From Thalassospira sp. (GTDB lineage Bacteria > Pseudomonadota > Alphaproteobacteria > Rhodospirillales > Thalassospiraceae): a stretch of 64,000 bases of DNA. Under the pieces are notes generated by a model. It was not told the origin of the DNA, searched no databases, and worked only from the letters and a program-made list of their open reading frames with translations. The translations under genes and the position numbers were made by a program. Shown piece by piece: positions 16,959-26,838 of the stretch. The stretch is taken from assembly GCF_002709775.1 (NCBI RefSeq), contig NZ_PAQR01000008.1:62001-126000 (forward strand), given 5' to 3'. Position 1 is the stretch's first letter. Every line of letters begins with the position of its first letter.

Positions 16959-18265
16959 CTGTTATGCGCGACGCGGACAAAACACCGATCGATCAACTAT
17001 TGCCCCACATTCAATCGTCCTGGGAAAAACAGGCCGATTATGTTGCGCAAAATTCCGAACTCTATCGCGACCTCTGGCAGGGCAAGGCACCGCCCAAGGA
17101 CATCCGCGATCTTGCCGAACTGCCATTGTTAGATAAATCGCAGCTACGTGTGTCGCAGGCCGAACATCCGCCCTTTGGCAACTATCTGGCATCCGGCCGG
17201 GAAACGGCTGTGCGCCTGCACCGCACATCAGGCACGACCGGGCAGGCGATGAACCTTGCCCTGTCGGCACGTGATGCAAGTATCACCCAGATCGTTGGCG
17301 GGCGCAGTCATCGCACTGCGGGCCTCACACCCGACCATACCGTCGTGCATTGCCTGAATTATCAGATGTGGATGGGCGGGGTGACCGACCATATGACGCT
17401 CGAAGAAACCGGCGCGCTCGTCGTGCCATTTGGCGTTGGCGGGACGGAGCTTCTGGTGCGCACCATTCAGGAAGTCGGTATCACCGCCATTTCCTGCACG
17501 CCGTCCTATCCCGCTGTTCTCGAGCGCGTCATTGCTGAAAAGTTCCCCGGTCTAAAACCGCGTGATCTCGGGCTTAAGCTTGGCTTGTTTGGCGGGGAGC
17601 CGGGGCTGGATGATCCGGCATTTCGCGAACGGCTGCGTTCTGTTTGGGGCATGGAGCCCCGCAATGCCAATTACGGCGTTTCGGATGTGTTTTCGAATTT
17701 CGCCGCCCAATGCCCGCATGATACGCGCCTGCATTTTCTGGCATCTGATGTTCTCTATCCCGAACTTATTGACCCGGACACAGGTGACGCGATTGAACTG
17801 CGCGCTGGCGCCAAGGGTGAGCTGGTTCTAACCCACCTGATCCGCGATTGTCAGCCGCTGGTACGTTTCAGATCCGGTGACATCATCGCCATTGATGAAA
17901 CCGAACCCTGCAGTTGTGGCTGCACCGGTTTCCGCTTCCGGGTGGTTGGGCGCTCGGATGACATGGTTGTGGTCCGCGGGCTTAACCTGTTTCCCAGCAT
18001 GGTCGCTGCCGTGATCGGCCAGTTCGATCAGCTGTCGGGCGATTACCGCATCCTGCTCGATCAGCCGCCCCCTTATGATGCCCTGCCGGTATCGGTCGAA
18101 ATGGCAAAGGATCAGGCGGGGGATATCCCATCGGGTCTGGCGGCGACGGTCGAAGCCGAAATCAAAAAGGTGCTTGGCGCAACGGCCCGCGTCACCATCC
18201 TGCCTGCCGGATCCTTCCCGGTGACCGAAGGCAAAACCAAACGCGTGATCAGGAGCTACGAATGA
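16955..18265 (+). CDS. PaaK-like phenylacetate-CoA ligase family protein
   Basis: A 436-aa adenylate-forming enzyme that would join a carboxylic acid to CoA using ATP. It has the P-loop-like RTSGTTGQAMN, GLFGGEPG, and the PaaK-type C-terminal part with CSCGCTGFRFRVVGRSDDMVVVRGLNLFPS. The Cys-rich CSCGC segment and the NLFP loop are typical of the PaaK group and not of other acyl-CoA synthetases. The substrate cannot be read from sequence, as paa ring-oxidation genes are absent. It overlaps tetR upstream and the enoyl-CoA hydratase gene downstream by 4 bp each, forming a three-gene operon. Confidence 0.87.
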   Translation: MTVMRDADKTPIDQLLPHIQSSWEKQADYVAQNSELYRDLWQGKAPPKDIRDLAELPLLDKSQLRVSQAEHPPFGNYLASGRETAVRLHRTSGTTGQAMNLALSARDASITQIVGGRSHRTAGLTPDHTVVHCLNYQMWMGGVTDHMTLEETGALVVPFGVGGTELLVRTIQEVGITAISCTPSYPAVLERVIAEKFPGLKPRDLGLKLGLFGGEPGLDDPAFRERLRSVWGMEPRNANYGVSDVFSNFAAQCPHDTRLHFLASDVLYPELIDPDTGDAIELRAGAKGELVLTHLIRDCQPLVRFRSGDIIAIDETEPCSCGCTGFRFRVVGRSDDMVVVRGLNLFPSMVAAVIGQFDQLSGDYRILLDQPPPYDALPVSVEMAKDQAGDIPSGLAATVEAEIKKVLGATARVTILPAGSFPVTEGKTKRVIRSYE

Positions 18266-19023
18266 GCCAGATGACCTATGAAACCGTGCTGAGCGAACTG
18301 GGTGAAAACGGCGTCCGGACCATTACGCTCAACCGCCCCGGTAGCCTGAATGCCATGAACCGTGGTCTGATTGATGATGTCGCCCGCGCGTTCGAGGATG
18401 CCAATGCAGACCCGCAAACGCGCGTGATCATTTTCACCGGTGCGGGCAAGGCGTTCTGTGCGGGTGATGATCGCCGCGAACATGTCCACCCGGAAACCGA
18501 GGCTGAGGCACGCGACCTTGTCAACGCCATCCAGCGCGCCACCCACGCCATCACCCTTGGTCCCAAGCCGGTGGTCGGTGCAATCAATGGCTGGGCCGTT
18601 GGTGGCGGGTTTGAATGGGCGATCAATTGCGATTTCCCGATCTGGGGGCGTTCGGCGCGTGCCTTCTTCCCGGAAGTCTCGCTGAACCTGTTTGTCACCG
18701 GTGCAGTGACCGCCTTGCTTCCCGCCCTTGTTGGTCTGAACAAGGCGCGCGAAATGCTGTTCTTTGGTAAACGCTATGACGCCACCGAATTGCATGAGGC
18801 TGGGGTTGCCTGGCGCGTGGTCGATGATGCGGACCTGATCGCAGAGGCAACCGCAGTCGCCAATGACCTTGCCAATCTGCCCGAACTTTCGGTACGCGCG
18901 ATGAAGCGGGTGCTGAATTCGGTCGCAACGGCGGATATGCACCGCGCGCTTCAGCTTGAAACCGATGCAACGGTTGCCGGTTTCCTTGATCCGAAAACCA
19001 CGGAACTGCTCAGCGCCTTTTAG
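18262..19023 (+). CDS. Enoyl-CoA hydratase/isomerase (crotonase) family protein
   Basis: A 253-aa crotonase-fold protein. The oxyanion-hole segments are GAGKAFCAGDDR (near residue 70) and NGWAVGGGFEWAINCD (near residue 110), and FFPEVSLNL matches the PEV region that follows. It would hydrate or isomerise an enoyl-CoA, presumably made from the acid activated by the PaaK-like ligase upstream, with which it overlaps by 4 bp. Its stop codon overlaps that of the convergent GNAT gene. No dehydrogenase or thiolase follows, so the pathway in this operon is incomplete. Confidence 0.87.
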   Translation: MSQMTYETVLSELGENGVRTITLNRPGSLNAMNRGLIDDVARAFEDANADPQTRVIIFTGAGKAFCAGDDRREHVHPETEAEARDLVNAIQRATHAITLGPKPVVGAINGWAVGGGFEWAINCDFPIWGRSARAFFPEVSLNLFVTGAVTALLPALVGLNKAREMLFFGKRYDATELHEAGVAWRVVDDADLIAEATAVANDLANLPELSVRAMKRVLNSVATADMHRALQLETDATVAGFLDPKTTELLSAF

Positions 19024-19574
19024 CTGCGGCGTACCAGCAGTTCCGGTTTGCCGGGGATATCGGGTCTGGGGTCGGTGCGCAGCAATCCGTAAATCACCGA
19101 ATCCCGGATGCCGATATGGGTTTCCCACTCGCCGCGCAAAATGCCTTCGCGGGTGAAACCCAGCTTCTCGAACGTCTTTTGCGATGCGTGATTGTCCGGG
19201 TCGATATCGGCAAAGATCCGGCGGGCAGACGTTTTGGCAAACAGATCTTCCGTCGCGGCCGCCAATCCGCGGGCGGCATAGTTCTTCCCGCGCGCTGTCG
19301 GATGGATCATGCAGGCCGCTTCCCAGATATCCGCATCCCGCCCGGTATTATAAAAGGCAATAACACCACGGGCCGGTCCATCGGGTGTCTCGCAAACGAC
19401 CCATGATGTGTCGGCAAAGTCACCGTACCAATCCTTGAGCTTCGCGATGGTCGTTTCAGTGTCCGGGGTGGCTGGTTCGGGCAGCCACATGCAGCAATCA
19501 TCATCGCCAAAAATAGCGTGCAGGTCCGGGCCATCTCTTACCGGATCAAGGGGGTGCAGATACATCTCAGGCAC
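19020..19574 (-). CDS. GNAT family N-acetyltransferase (RimJ/RimL type)
   Basis: A 184-aa acetyltransferase of the RimJ/RimL (Acetyltransf_3) type. The order is typical: LHPLDPVRDGPDLHAIFGDDD at the start, a central beta segment WVVCETPDGPARGVIAFYN, the acetyl-CoA-binding region IHPTARGKNYAARGLAA, and the end DIDPDNHASQKTFEKLGFTREGILRGEWE. The substrate may be a protein N-terminus or a small amine. It is convergent with the enoyl-CoA hydratase gene and overlaps it by 4 bp. Confidence 0.88.
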   Translation of the reverse strand: MPEMYLHPLDPVRDGPDLHAIFGDDDCCMWLPEPATPDTETTIAKLKDWYGDFADTSWVVCETPDGPARGVIAFYNTGRDADIWEAACMIHPTARGKNYAARGLAAATEDLFAKTSARRIFADIDPDNHASQKTFEKLGFTREGILRGEWETHIGIRDSVIYGLLRTDPRPDIPGKPELLVRRS

Positions 19575-19613
19575 TTTGGTTTGTCGATCAGAACGGCGTT
19601 TTAAGTGTGGGAC

Positions 19614-20444
19614 TTAGCCCATGAAGGGCAGGGGTGCGCCGCCATAGACGTAAATCCAGACCAGAAGTCCACCACCAAGCAAAATGCGATAGATCGCAAA
19701 TGGTGTGAAGCTGGACCGCTTCAGCCAGCTCATCAAAAGGGCAATGGCGATCAGCGCGGTGATAAAGGAAAGACCCGCTGCAAGCAGGACGTCTTCGGTC
19801 AGGTTGATGTCGCCTGCCTGATGCAGATCGATGCCTGCCAGCAAGCCGGCACCCAGAATAACCGGAATCGACATCAGCATGGAAAACTGCGCAGCGTCGG
19901 ATCGCTCATAACCCATGAAGCGCGCAGCCGTCATGGTGATGCCCGAACGGCTCGTACCGGGGACAAGTGCCAGGACCTGTGCGAGGCCGATAAAGAGTGC
20001 ACCGCCCCAACGCATATGCTCAAGGCGGTTGATGGTCATGCCCACCTTGTCGGCAAACCACAGCAACACACCAAAGCCAAGCGTGGTCCATGCGATGATC
20101 TCAACGGAACGCAACTGTTCCTCGATCCCGGACACCTTGAAGTAAAATCCAACAGCGATCACCGGGATGGTGGCCAGCACAATATGAATGGCAAGACGGG
20201 CACCAGCGTTGATACGCCCGGTAAACAGCCGGACGAATCCGCCGAGCATGGCGAACACATCACGCCAGAAATAGATCAAAACAGCGGCCAAAGTACCGAC
20301 ATGAACCGCGACGTCTACCAACAAACCCTGATCCGCGCTGCCGGTCATGGCCGGGGCCAGTATCAGGTGGCCAGATGAGCTGATCGGGAGAAATTCGGTG
20401 ATCCCCTGAACGACCGCCAGAAGAATAATGTGCTGTAGGGTCAC
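19614..20444 (-). CDS. uppP: Undecaprenyl-diphosphate phosphatase UppP/BacA
   Basis: UppP removes one phosphate from undecaprenyl diphosphate at the outer face of the inner membrane, recycling the lipid carrier for peptidoglycan. Mutants in this step become bacitracin sensitive. The protein has 276 aa and about eight spans. The two family signatures are present, GITEFLPISSSGHLIL at the N-terminus and LVPGTSRSGITMTA in the middle. I start at GTG 20444 (VTLQHIILLAVVQ), which has AGAGGCGG eight bases upstream and matches the family start. The TTG at 20471 in the ORF track has no such site. Confidence 0.93.
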   Translation of the reverse strand: MTLQHIILLAVVQGITEFLPISSSGHLILAPAMTGSADQGLLVDVAVHVGTLAAVLIYFWRDVFAMLGGFVRLFTGRINAGARLAIHIVLATIPVIAVGFYFKVSGIEEQLRSVEIIAWTTLGFGVLLWFADKVGMTINRLEHMRWGGALFIGLAQVLALVPGTSRSGITMTAARFMGYERSDAAQFSMLMSIPVILGAGLLAGIDLHQAGDINLTEDVLLAAGLSFITALIAIALLMSWLKRSSFTPFAIYRILLGGGLLVWIYVYGGAPLPFMG

Positions 20445-20517
20445 GCCCGCCTCTGTGCCTGTTCGCTGCAAAAACTGATCGCTTATAGCAGTTTAGCCCA
20501 TTTTGGCGAAACGCATA

Positions 20518-20540
20518 AATAGTACCATTATGGTACTATT
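20518..20540. promoter_or_regulatory. Perfect palindrome (candidate operator) between uppP and gltD
   Basis: AATAGTACCA and TGGTACTATT are perfect 10-bp arms separated by TTA. The site lies in the divergent region, 74 bp before the uppP start and about 170 bp before gltD. With no poly-T and a 3-nt centre it looks like a dimeric repressor or activator site. I do not know the cognate protein. Confidence 0.6.
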
Positions 20541-20709
20541 GAAACAATCTTACGGTGATTTGATTGCGGTTCGGATGAAAAGCCGCAAAATTAATCTGGA
20601 TATTTAAGTCAGCTTTATTGACCTAAATGGTATTTTGTGCTGGATTCTTGCCTATTCGACACGTATACAGAGCGAAACCCGCAACATAAAACCCTTCCAG
20701 AGGGCCGTC

Positions 20710-22140
20710 ATGACAGAAAAGATGCTGAAGTTTGTTCATCTTGAACAAAAATATCCGCACAAAAGAGAAGCGTCCGAGCGCCGCACGGATTTCAACGAGA
20801 TTTATGCTCCGTTCGAGGACGCCAATGCTGCCGATCAGGCATCACGCTGTTCGCAGTGTGGTGTGCCGTTCTGCCAGGCGCATTGCCCGCTTTATAATAA
20901 CATCCCCGATTGGCTGCGCCTGACCACCGAAGGTCGCATGGAAGAGGCTTATGCCATCTCGGCTGCAACCAACAACATGCCGGAAGTTACGGGCCGCATT
21001 TGCCCGCAGGATCGCCTGTGCGAAGGCAACTGCGTCATCGAACAATCGACCCATGGTGCCGTCACCATTGGTTCCGTCGAAAAATACATCACCGATACCG
21101 CCTTTGCGAATGGCTGGGTGAAGCCGCCGAAACCGGCCAAGGAAAATGGCATGTCGGTTGGTATCATCGGCGGTGGTCCCGGTGGTATGGCCGCAGCCGA
21201 ACAGCTGCGTCTCAAGGGTTATGAAGTCCATATCTATGACCGTTATGACCGCATGGGCGGCCTTCTGGTTTATGGTATTCCGGGCTTCAAGCTTGAAAAG
21301 GATGTGGTTGAACGCCGCGTGAAACTTCTCGAAGACGGTGGCGTTGTCATGCACACCGAATTCGAAGTTGGCCGCGACGCCACCCTTGAAGACCTGCGCA
21401 AGAAACATGACAGCGTTCTGATCGCGACCGGCGTTTACAAGGCCCGCGAACTGAAACTGCCGGGTGCAGGACTCTCGAACGTCTATCCCGCACTTGAATA
21501 TCTGACCACGTCCAACCGCCATGGTCTGGGTGACAAGGTTGCTGCCTACGAAGACGGTACCCTTAATGCCAAGGACAAGAACGTTGTGGTGATCGGTGGT
21601 GGTGATACCGCCATGGACTGTGTCCGTACCGCGATCCGTCAGGGTGCGAAATCGGTCAAGTGTCTCTATCGTCGTGACCGTGCGAATATGCCGGGCTCGC
21701 AGCGCGAAGTTGCCAATGCCGAGGAAGAAGGCGTTGAATTCGTCTGGCTGACCAACCCGGAAGCCTTCGTTGGTGATGACAAGGTAACCGGTGTGCGTGC
21801 GGTCAAGATGCGCCTTGGTGCCCCGGATGCCGGTGGCCGTCAGAGCCCGGAAATCATCGAAGGTTCGAGCTACACCATGGATGCCGACATGGTCATCCTC
21901 GCACTTGGTTTTGAACCCGAAGATCTGCCGACCCTGTTTGATTCACCGGAACTTGGTGTGTCGCGTTGGGGCACGGTCAAAATCGACTTCCGCACCATGA
22001 TGACCAATCTGGATGGCGTGTTTGCTGCGGGTGATATTGCCCGTGGTGCCTCGCTTGTGGTCTGGGCAATTCGCGATGGCCGCGATGCGGCGGACCGGAT
22101 TGATGAATATTTGCTGGCGCGCAAAGAAGCTGCCGCTTAA
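20710..22140 (+). CDS. gltD: Glutamate synthase (NADPH) small subunit GltD
   Basis: The 476-aa beta subunit of GOGAT takes electrons from NADPH via FAD and passes them through 4Fe-4S clusters to GltB. The N-terminal cluster region has CSQCGVPFCQAHCPLYNNIPDW and ICPQDRLCEGNC. The FAD Rossmann motif is VGIIGGGPGGMAAAEQL. The NADPH motif is VVVIGGGDTAMDCVRTA, and a C-terminal GDIARGASLVVWAIRDG motif follows. I start at ATG 20710 (MTEKMLKFVHLEQKYP), which is preceded by AGAGGG. The ORF track extends 25 codons upstream without family support. gltD precedes gltB by 28 bp, the same order as in Azospirillum. Confidence 0.96.
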   Translation: MTEKMLKFVHLEQKYPHKREASERRTDFNEIYAPFEDANAADQASRCSQCGVPFCQAHCPLYNNIPDWLRLTTEGRMEEAYAISAATNNMPEVTGRICPQDRLCEGNCVIEQSTHGAVTIGSVEKYITDTAFANGWVKPPKPAKENGMSVGIIGGGPGGMAAAEQLRLKGYEVHIYDRYDRMGGLLVYGIPGFKLEKDVVERRVKLLEDGGVVMHTEFEVGRDATLEDLRKKHDSVLIATGVYKARELKLPGAGLSNVYPALEYLTTSNRHGLGDKVAAYEDGTLNAKDKNVVVIGGGDTAMDCVRTAIRQGAKSVKCLYRRDRANMPGSQREVANAEEEGVEFVWLTNPEAFVGDDKVTGVRAVKMRLGAPDAGGRQSPEIIEGSSYTMDADMVILALGFEPEDLPTLFDSPELGVSRWGTVKIDFRTMMTNLDGVFAAGDIARGASLVVWAIRDGRDAADRIDEYLLARKEAAA

Positions 22141-22168
22141 TCCCGCTGCCGCATTAGGAGAGAGAGTT

Positions 22169-25100
22169 ATGAACAAGATCGTTCACAGCAAGGGCGCACA
22201 CGATATCGCCCGTTTTGAAAAGAACGCGGCTCATCTTGAAGCCAGCGGGATGTATGATCCGGCCGAAGAACATGCCAACTGCGGTGTGGGTCTTGTCGGT
22301 GCGATTGACGGCAAGCCGCGTCGCGAAGTGGTCGAAGCCGGGATCGAGGCGCTCAAGGCCATCTGGCACCGTGGTGCTGTTGATGCTGACGGCAAGACTG
22401 GTGATGGCGCGGGCATCCACCTTCAGATCCCGCAGGACTTCTTCAAGGCTTATCTTAAAGTCATCAACCAGGAAGCCCCCGATAGCCTGATCGCTGTTGG
22501 TCAGGTCTTCCTGCCGCGTATCGACATGTCGGCACAGGAACGTTGCCGTGCGATTGTTGAAACCGAAATCCTCAAGCAGGGTTACGGCATTCTTGGCTGG
22601 CGTCAGGTGCCGGTTGACGTGTCGGTCATCGGTGAAAAAGCCAACCAGACCCGCCCGGAAATCGAGCAGGTCCTGATCGGCGTGCGCGACGATGTCAGCG
22701 AAGAAAAGTTCGAAATCGACCTTTACGCGATCCGTCGCCGCATCGAGAAAGCCGTGCTTTCCGAAGCGATCAAGGATTTCTACATCTGCTCGATGTCGTG
22801 CCGTTCGGTGATCTACAAGGGCATGTTCCTTGCCGAGGACGTTGATACCTTCTATCCGGATCTGCGTGACAGCCGCTTCATTTCGAACTTCTGCGTCTAT
22901 CACCAGCGCTATTCGACCAACACCTTCCCGAGCTGGCCGTTGGCACAGCCGTTCCGTGTTCTTGCCCATAATGGCGAAATCAACACGCTGCGCGGTAACG
23001 TCAACTGGATGAAAAGCCACGAAGCACGCATGGCACACGATGCCTACGCCGATAGCATCGATGACCTCAAACCGGTGATCCAGCCTGGCTCGTCTGACTC
23101 CGCTGCCCTTGATGCCGTGTTCGAGCTGATGGTGCGTGCCGGTCGTGACCTGCCGATGGTGAAAACCATGATGGTGCCGGAAGCCTGGTCGAAAAAGGCC
23201 TCCACGCCAGACAGCTATAAAAACCTTTATGCCTATTGCAACGCGGTTATGGAACCGTGGGACGGCCCGGCTGCTCTTGCGGCTTATGGCGGCAAATGGC
23301 TGATGGGTGGTACGGACCGTAACGGTCTGCGTCCGCTGCGTTATGCGGTGACCGGCAATGGTCTTCTGATTGCGGGTTCCGAAACCGGTATGGTTCATAT
23401 CGACGAGGAAGCCTGCGTTGAAAAAGGCCGCCTCGGCCCGGGTCAGATGATTGCGGTCAACCTTGAAGAAGGCAAACTGCTCCATGACGCGGAACTGAAA
23501 GATCAGCTGGCCGCCCGTCGCGACTGGTCGAAATGGGTTGGTCGCACCAAGGTGCTTGATGACCTGATTTCACCGGAACGCACCGAGCCGGCTCATTTCG
23601 AAAAAGAACGCCTGCTGCGTCTGCAGAAGTCGATGGGCCTGACCCATGAAGACCTTGAACTGATCCTCCATCCGATGGGTGAGGACGGCAAGGAAGCCAT
23701 TGGCTCGATGGGTGATGACACCCCGCTTGCGATCCTCTCGGACCGTTATCGCGGCCTGCATCACTTCTTCCGTCAGAACTTCTCGCAGGTCACCAACCCG
23801 CCGATCGACAGTCTTCGTGAAGCGCGCGTCATGAGCCTGAAAACCCGTCTCGGCAACCTTGGCAACATCCTCGATGAGGATGAAAGCCAGTGCGATCTGC
23901 TGCAGCTCGAAAGCCCGGTTCTGACCAACTCCGAATATGACGCGATGCGCGGTTATATGGGCGACAGTGCGGTCGAAATCGACACCACCTTTGACATCAA
24001 TGGTGGCAAGATGGCGCTGCGCGAAGCGATCTCGCGCATTCAGCGCGAAGCAGAAGAAGCCGTTCGCGGTGGTGCCCTTCACGTCATTCTGACCGACGAA
24101 GGTATCTCTGAAACCCGTGCGGCAATCCCGATGATCCTGGCAACCGGCGGCGTTCACAGCCACCTCGTCAAGACGTCGCTGCGCACCTATATCTCGCTTA
24201 ACGTTCGCTCGGCCGAATGCATGGATGTGCATTACTTTGCCGTTCTGATCGGTGTTGGCGCGACCACGGTGAACGCCTATCTCGCACAGGAAGGTCTGCT
24301 TGATCGTTATGCGCGTGGCCTGTTCCCGAATGTGAACAGCACCGCAGAAGTCATGCAGCGCTTCAAGGCTGCCATTGATGCCGGCCTGCTCAAGATCATG
24401 TCGAAAATGGGCATCTCGATCATCAGCTCGTATCGTGGTGGCTATAACTTCGAAAGTATCGGTCTGTCGCGCTCGCTTGTTGCTGAATTCTTCCCGGGCA
24501 TGCCGTCGCGCATTTCGGGTATCGGCCTTCAGGGCATCCAGCGCCGCACCATCGCCCAGCACAAAGAGGCGTTTAACGGCAATGTCGTGACCCTGCCGGT
24601 TGGTGGTCTTTATAAATATCGCCGCAGTGGCGAACGCCATGTCTGGACCGGTCCGCTGATCCATACCCTGCAGTCTGCTGTCACCTCGGGCAGCTACCAT
24701 TCGTTCAAGAAATTCTCGGATGGTCTGCGTTCGCGTGAACCGCTGCATCTGCGTGATCTGCTTGATTTCCGTTCCGACCGCGAAGGTGTGCGTCAGGATC
24801 AGGTCGAAAGCATCACCGAAATCCGCAAACGTTTCGTAACGCCGGGCATGTCCCATGGTGCATTGTCGACCGAGGCGCACGAAGCGCTTGCGATCGCCAT
24901 GAACCGTATCGGTGCGAAATCGAACTCCGGTGAAGGTGGCGAATCGCGTGAACGTTTCCGTCCGCGTGCGAACGGTGACAATGCGCGTTCCTCGATCAAG
25001 CAGGTGGCATCGGGTCGTTTCGGTGTCACGGCCGAATACCTGAACAACTGCGAAGAAATTCAGATCAAGGTCGCCCAGGGTGCAAAACCGGGTGAAGGTG

Positions 25101-26719
25101 GTCAGCTGCCGGGCTTCAAGGTCACGGTGGAAATCGCCCAACTGCGTCATGCAACGCCGGGTGTGACCCTGATTTCACCGCCGCCGCATCATGACATCTA
25201 TTCGATCGAAGATCTGGCACAGCTGATCTACGACCTCAAACAGATCAACCCGCGTTGCCGCGTCTGCGTCAAGCTGGTGTCGCGTTCGGGTGTCGGCACG
25301 ATTGCCGCCGGTGTTGCCAAGGCAAAAGCCGACGTGATCCTGATTTCCGGTTATGACGGCGGTACGGGTGCAAGCCCGCAGACCTCGATCAAATATGCAG
25401 GCGTTCCTTGGGAAATGGGCCTGTCGGAAGTCAACCAGGTGCTCACACTCAACAACCTGCGTGACAAGGTCAAACTGCGTGTTGATGGCGGTTTCAAAAC
25501 CGGCCGTGACATTGTCATGGGTGCGATGCTTGGTGCCGAGGAATTCGGTATCGGTACGGCATCCCTGATTGCCCTTGGTTGCATCATGGTCCGTCAGTGT
25601 CATTCCAACACTTGCCCGGTCGGTGTCTGTACCCAGGATCCGGCCCTGCGCGCCAAATTCGTTGGTACCGCAGACAAGCTGGTCAACCTGTTCACCTTCA
25701 TGGCCGAGGAAGTCAAAGACGTTCTGGCCGAGCTTGGCTACACCCGTCTCGAAGAGGTCATTGGCCGCTCCGATCTGCTGCAGCAGGTTCACCGTGGCGC
25801 CAAGGACCTTGTTGACCTTGACCTCAACCCGCTACTCGCACAGGCAGATGCTGGCGATCATGCACGCTTCTGCACCATCGAAGGCCGTAACGAAGTGCCT
25901 GACACCCTTGATGCCCAGATGATCAAGGATGCTCGTCCGCTTCTCGAAGACGGCGAAAAGATGCAGCTGCAATACAACATCCAGAATACCCAGCGTGCGA
26001 TTGGCACCCGGATGTCGTCGCTGATCACGCAGAAATACGGCATGACCGGCCTGAAACCGGGCCATCTCCATGTCCGTCTGCGTGGCTCGGCTGGTCAGTC
26101 GCTTGGTGCCTTTGCGGTTCAGGGGCTTAAGATCGAAGTTCAGGGCGATGCCAACGACTATGTCGGCAAGGGTCTGTCGGGCGGAACGATCGTTCTGCGT
26201 CCGCGGCCTTCAAGTCCGCTCAAGACCAACGAAAACACCATCATCGGCAACACCATTCTCTATGGTGCGACCGCCGGCAAGCTGTTTGCCGCCGGTCAGG
26301 CCGGTGAACGTTTCTGTGTGCGTAACTCCGGTGCGACCGTCGTGGTCGAAGGTTGTGGCTCGAACGGTTGTGAATACATGACCGGTGGCACGGCCGTCAT
26401 TCTTGGCTCCGTTGGTGAAAACTTCGGGGCGGGCATGACCGGTGGCATGGCGTTCATCTATGACCGCGAGAACATCTTTGCCGATGTCGTCAATGATGGC
26501 TCCATCCTGTATCAGCGCATTGAAACCCAGCATTGGGACGAACATTGCCGTTCTCTGATCGAAGAGCATGTGGCTGAAACCGAAAGCGGTTTCGCGCGCA
26601 CCATCCTCGATAACTGGGATCGCGAACGCGGCAACTTCTGGCAGATCGTGCCGAAGGAAATCGTCGACAAGCTGGAACACCCCATTCGCTCCGAGAGCGA
26701 AAACCAGGCAACTGCGTGA
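22169..26719 (+). CDS. gltB: Glutamate synthase (NADPH) large subunit GltB
   Basis: The 1516-aa alpha subunit of GOGAT makes two glutamates from glutamine and 2-oxoglutarate. The start is ATG 22169 behind AGGAGAGAGAG. The ORF-track start at 22013 lies inside gltD. A 37-residue propeptide is expected to be removed before Cys38 (ANCGVGLVGAI), the N-terminal nucleophile of the glutaminase domain. Next come the central domain, the FMN-binding synthase barrel with GYDGGTGASP, and the 3Fe-4S ligands CIMVRQCHSNTCPVGVC. The C-terminal beta-helix carries GGTIVLRP, NTILYGATAGKLFAAG and GCEYMTGGTAVILG. A strong terminator follows. Confidence 0.97.
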   Translation: MNKIVHSKGAHDIARFEKNAAHLEASGMYDPAEEHANCGVGLVGAIDGKPRREVVEAGIEALKAIWHRGAVDADGKTGDGAGIHLQIPQDFFKAYLKVINQEAPDSLIAVGQVFLPRIDMSAQERCRAIVETEILKQGYGILGWRQVPVDVSVIGEKANQTRPEIEQVLIGVRDDVSEEKFEIDLYAIRRRIEKAVLSEAIKDFYICSMSCRSVIYKGMFLAEDVDTFYPDLRDSRFISNFCVYHQRYSTNTFPSWPLAQPFRVLAHNGEINTLRGNVNWMKSHEARMAHDAYADSIDDLKPVIQPGSSDSAALDAVFELMVRAGRDLPMVKTMMVPEAWSKKASTPDSYKNLYAYCNAVMEPWDGPAALAAYGGKWLMGGTDRNGLRPLRYAVTGNGLLIAGSETGMVHIDEEACVEKGRLGPGQMIAVNLEEGKLLHDAELKDQLAARRDWSKWVGRTKVLDDLISPERTEPAHFEKERLLRLQKSMGLTHEDLELILHPMGEDGKEAIGSMGDDTPLAILSDRYRGLHHFFRQNFSQVTNPPIDSLREARVMSLKTRLGNLGNILDEDESQCDLLQLESPVLTNSEYDAMRGYMGDSAVEIDTTFDINGGKMALREAISRIQREAEEAVRGGALHVILTDEGISETRAAIPMILATGGVHSHLVKTSLRTYISLNVRSAECMDVHYFAVLIGVGATTVNAYLAQEGLLDRYARGLFPNVNSTAEVMQRFKAAIDAGLLKIMSKMGISIISSYRGGYNFESIGLSRSLVAEFFPGMPSRISGIGLQGIQRRTIAQHKEAFNGNVVTLPVGGLYKYRRSGERHVWTGPLIHTLQSAVTSGSYHSFKKFSDGLRSREPLHLRDLLDFRSDREGVRQDQVESITEIRKRFVTPGMSHGALSTEAHEALAIAMNRIGAKSNSGEGGESRERFRPRANGDNARSSIKQVASGRFGVTAEYLNNCEEIQIKVAQGAKPGEGGQLPGFKVTVEIAQLRHATPGVTLISPPPHHDIYSIEDLAQLIYDLKQINPRCRVCVKLVSRSGVGTIAAGVAKAKADVILISGYDGGTGASPQTSIKYAGVPWEMGLSEVNQVLTLNNLRDKVKLRVDGGFKTGRDIVMGAMLGAEEFGIGTASLIALGCIMVRQCHSNTCPVGVCTQDPALRAKFVGTADKLVNLFTFMAEEVKDVLAELGYTRLEEVIGRSDLLQQVHRGAKDLVDLDLNPLLAQADAGDHARFCTIEGRNEVPDTLDAQMIKDARPLLEDGEKMQLQYNIQNTQRAIGTRMSSLITQKYGMTGLKPGHLHVRLRGSAGQSLGAFAVQGLKIEVQGDANDYVGKGLSGGTIVLRPRPSSPLKTNENTIIGNTILYGATAGKLFAAGQAGERFCVRNSGATVVVEGCGSNGCEYMTGGTAVILGSVGENFGAGMTGGMAFIYDRENIFADVVNDGSILYQRIETQHWDEHCRSLIEEHVAETESGFARTILDNWDRERGNFWQIVPKEIVDKLEHPIRSESENQATA

Positions 26720-26774
26720 TCCCTCACGCTTTTGCGCAAGCTCCCTTGTCCAACACACCTGGACAATTGAACTC

Positions 26775-26804
26775 GCCCCGTACTTCGGTACGGGGCTTTT
26801 TTCT
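26775..26804 (+). terminator. Intrinsic terminator of the gltDB operon
   Basis: The perfect 9-bp stem GCCCCGTAC/GTACGGGGC closes a TTCG tetraloop and is followed by six T residues. Confidence 0.95.
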
Positions 26805-26838
26805 TTTCGGGGGATGGTTTTGAAAGGCTGGGGGCTGG

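Noticed and set aside
23570-25150. Large minus-strand ORFs opposite gltB (also 22154-23485)
   Set aside because: Shadow frames. gltB is continuous and complete on plus, with all cofactor motifs.
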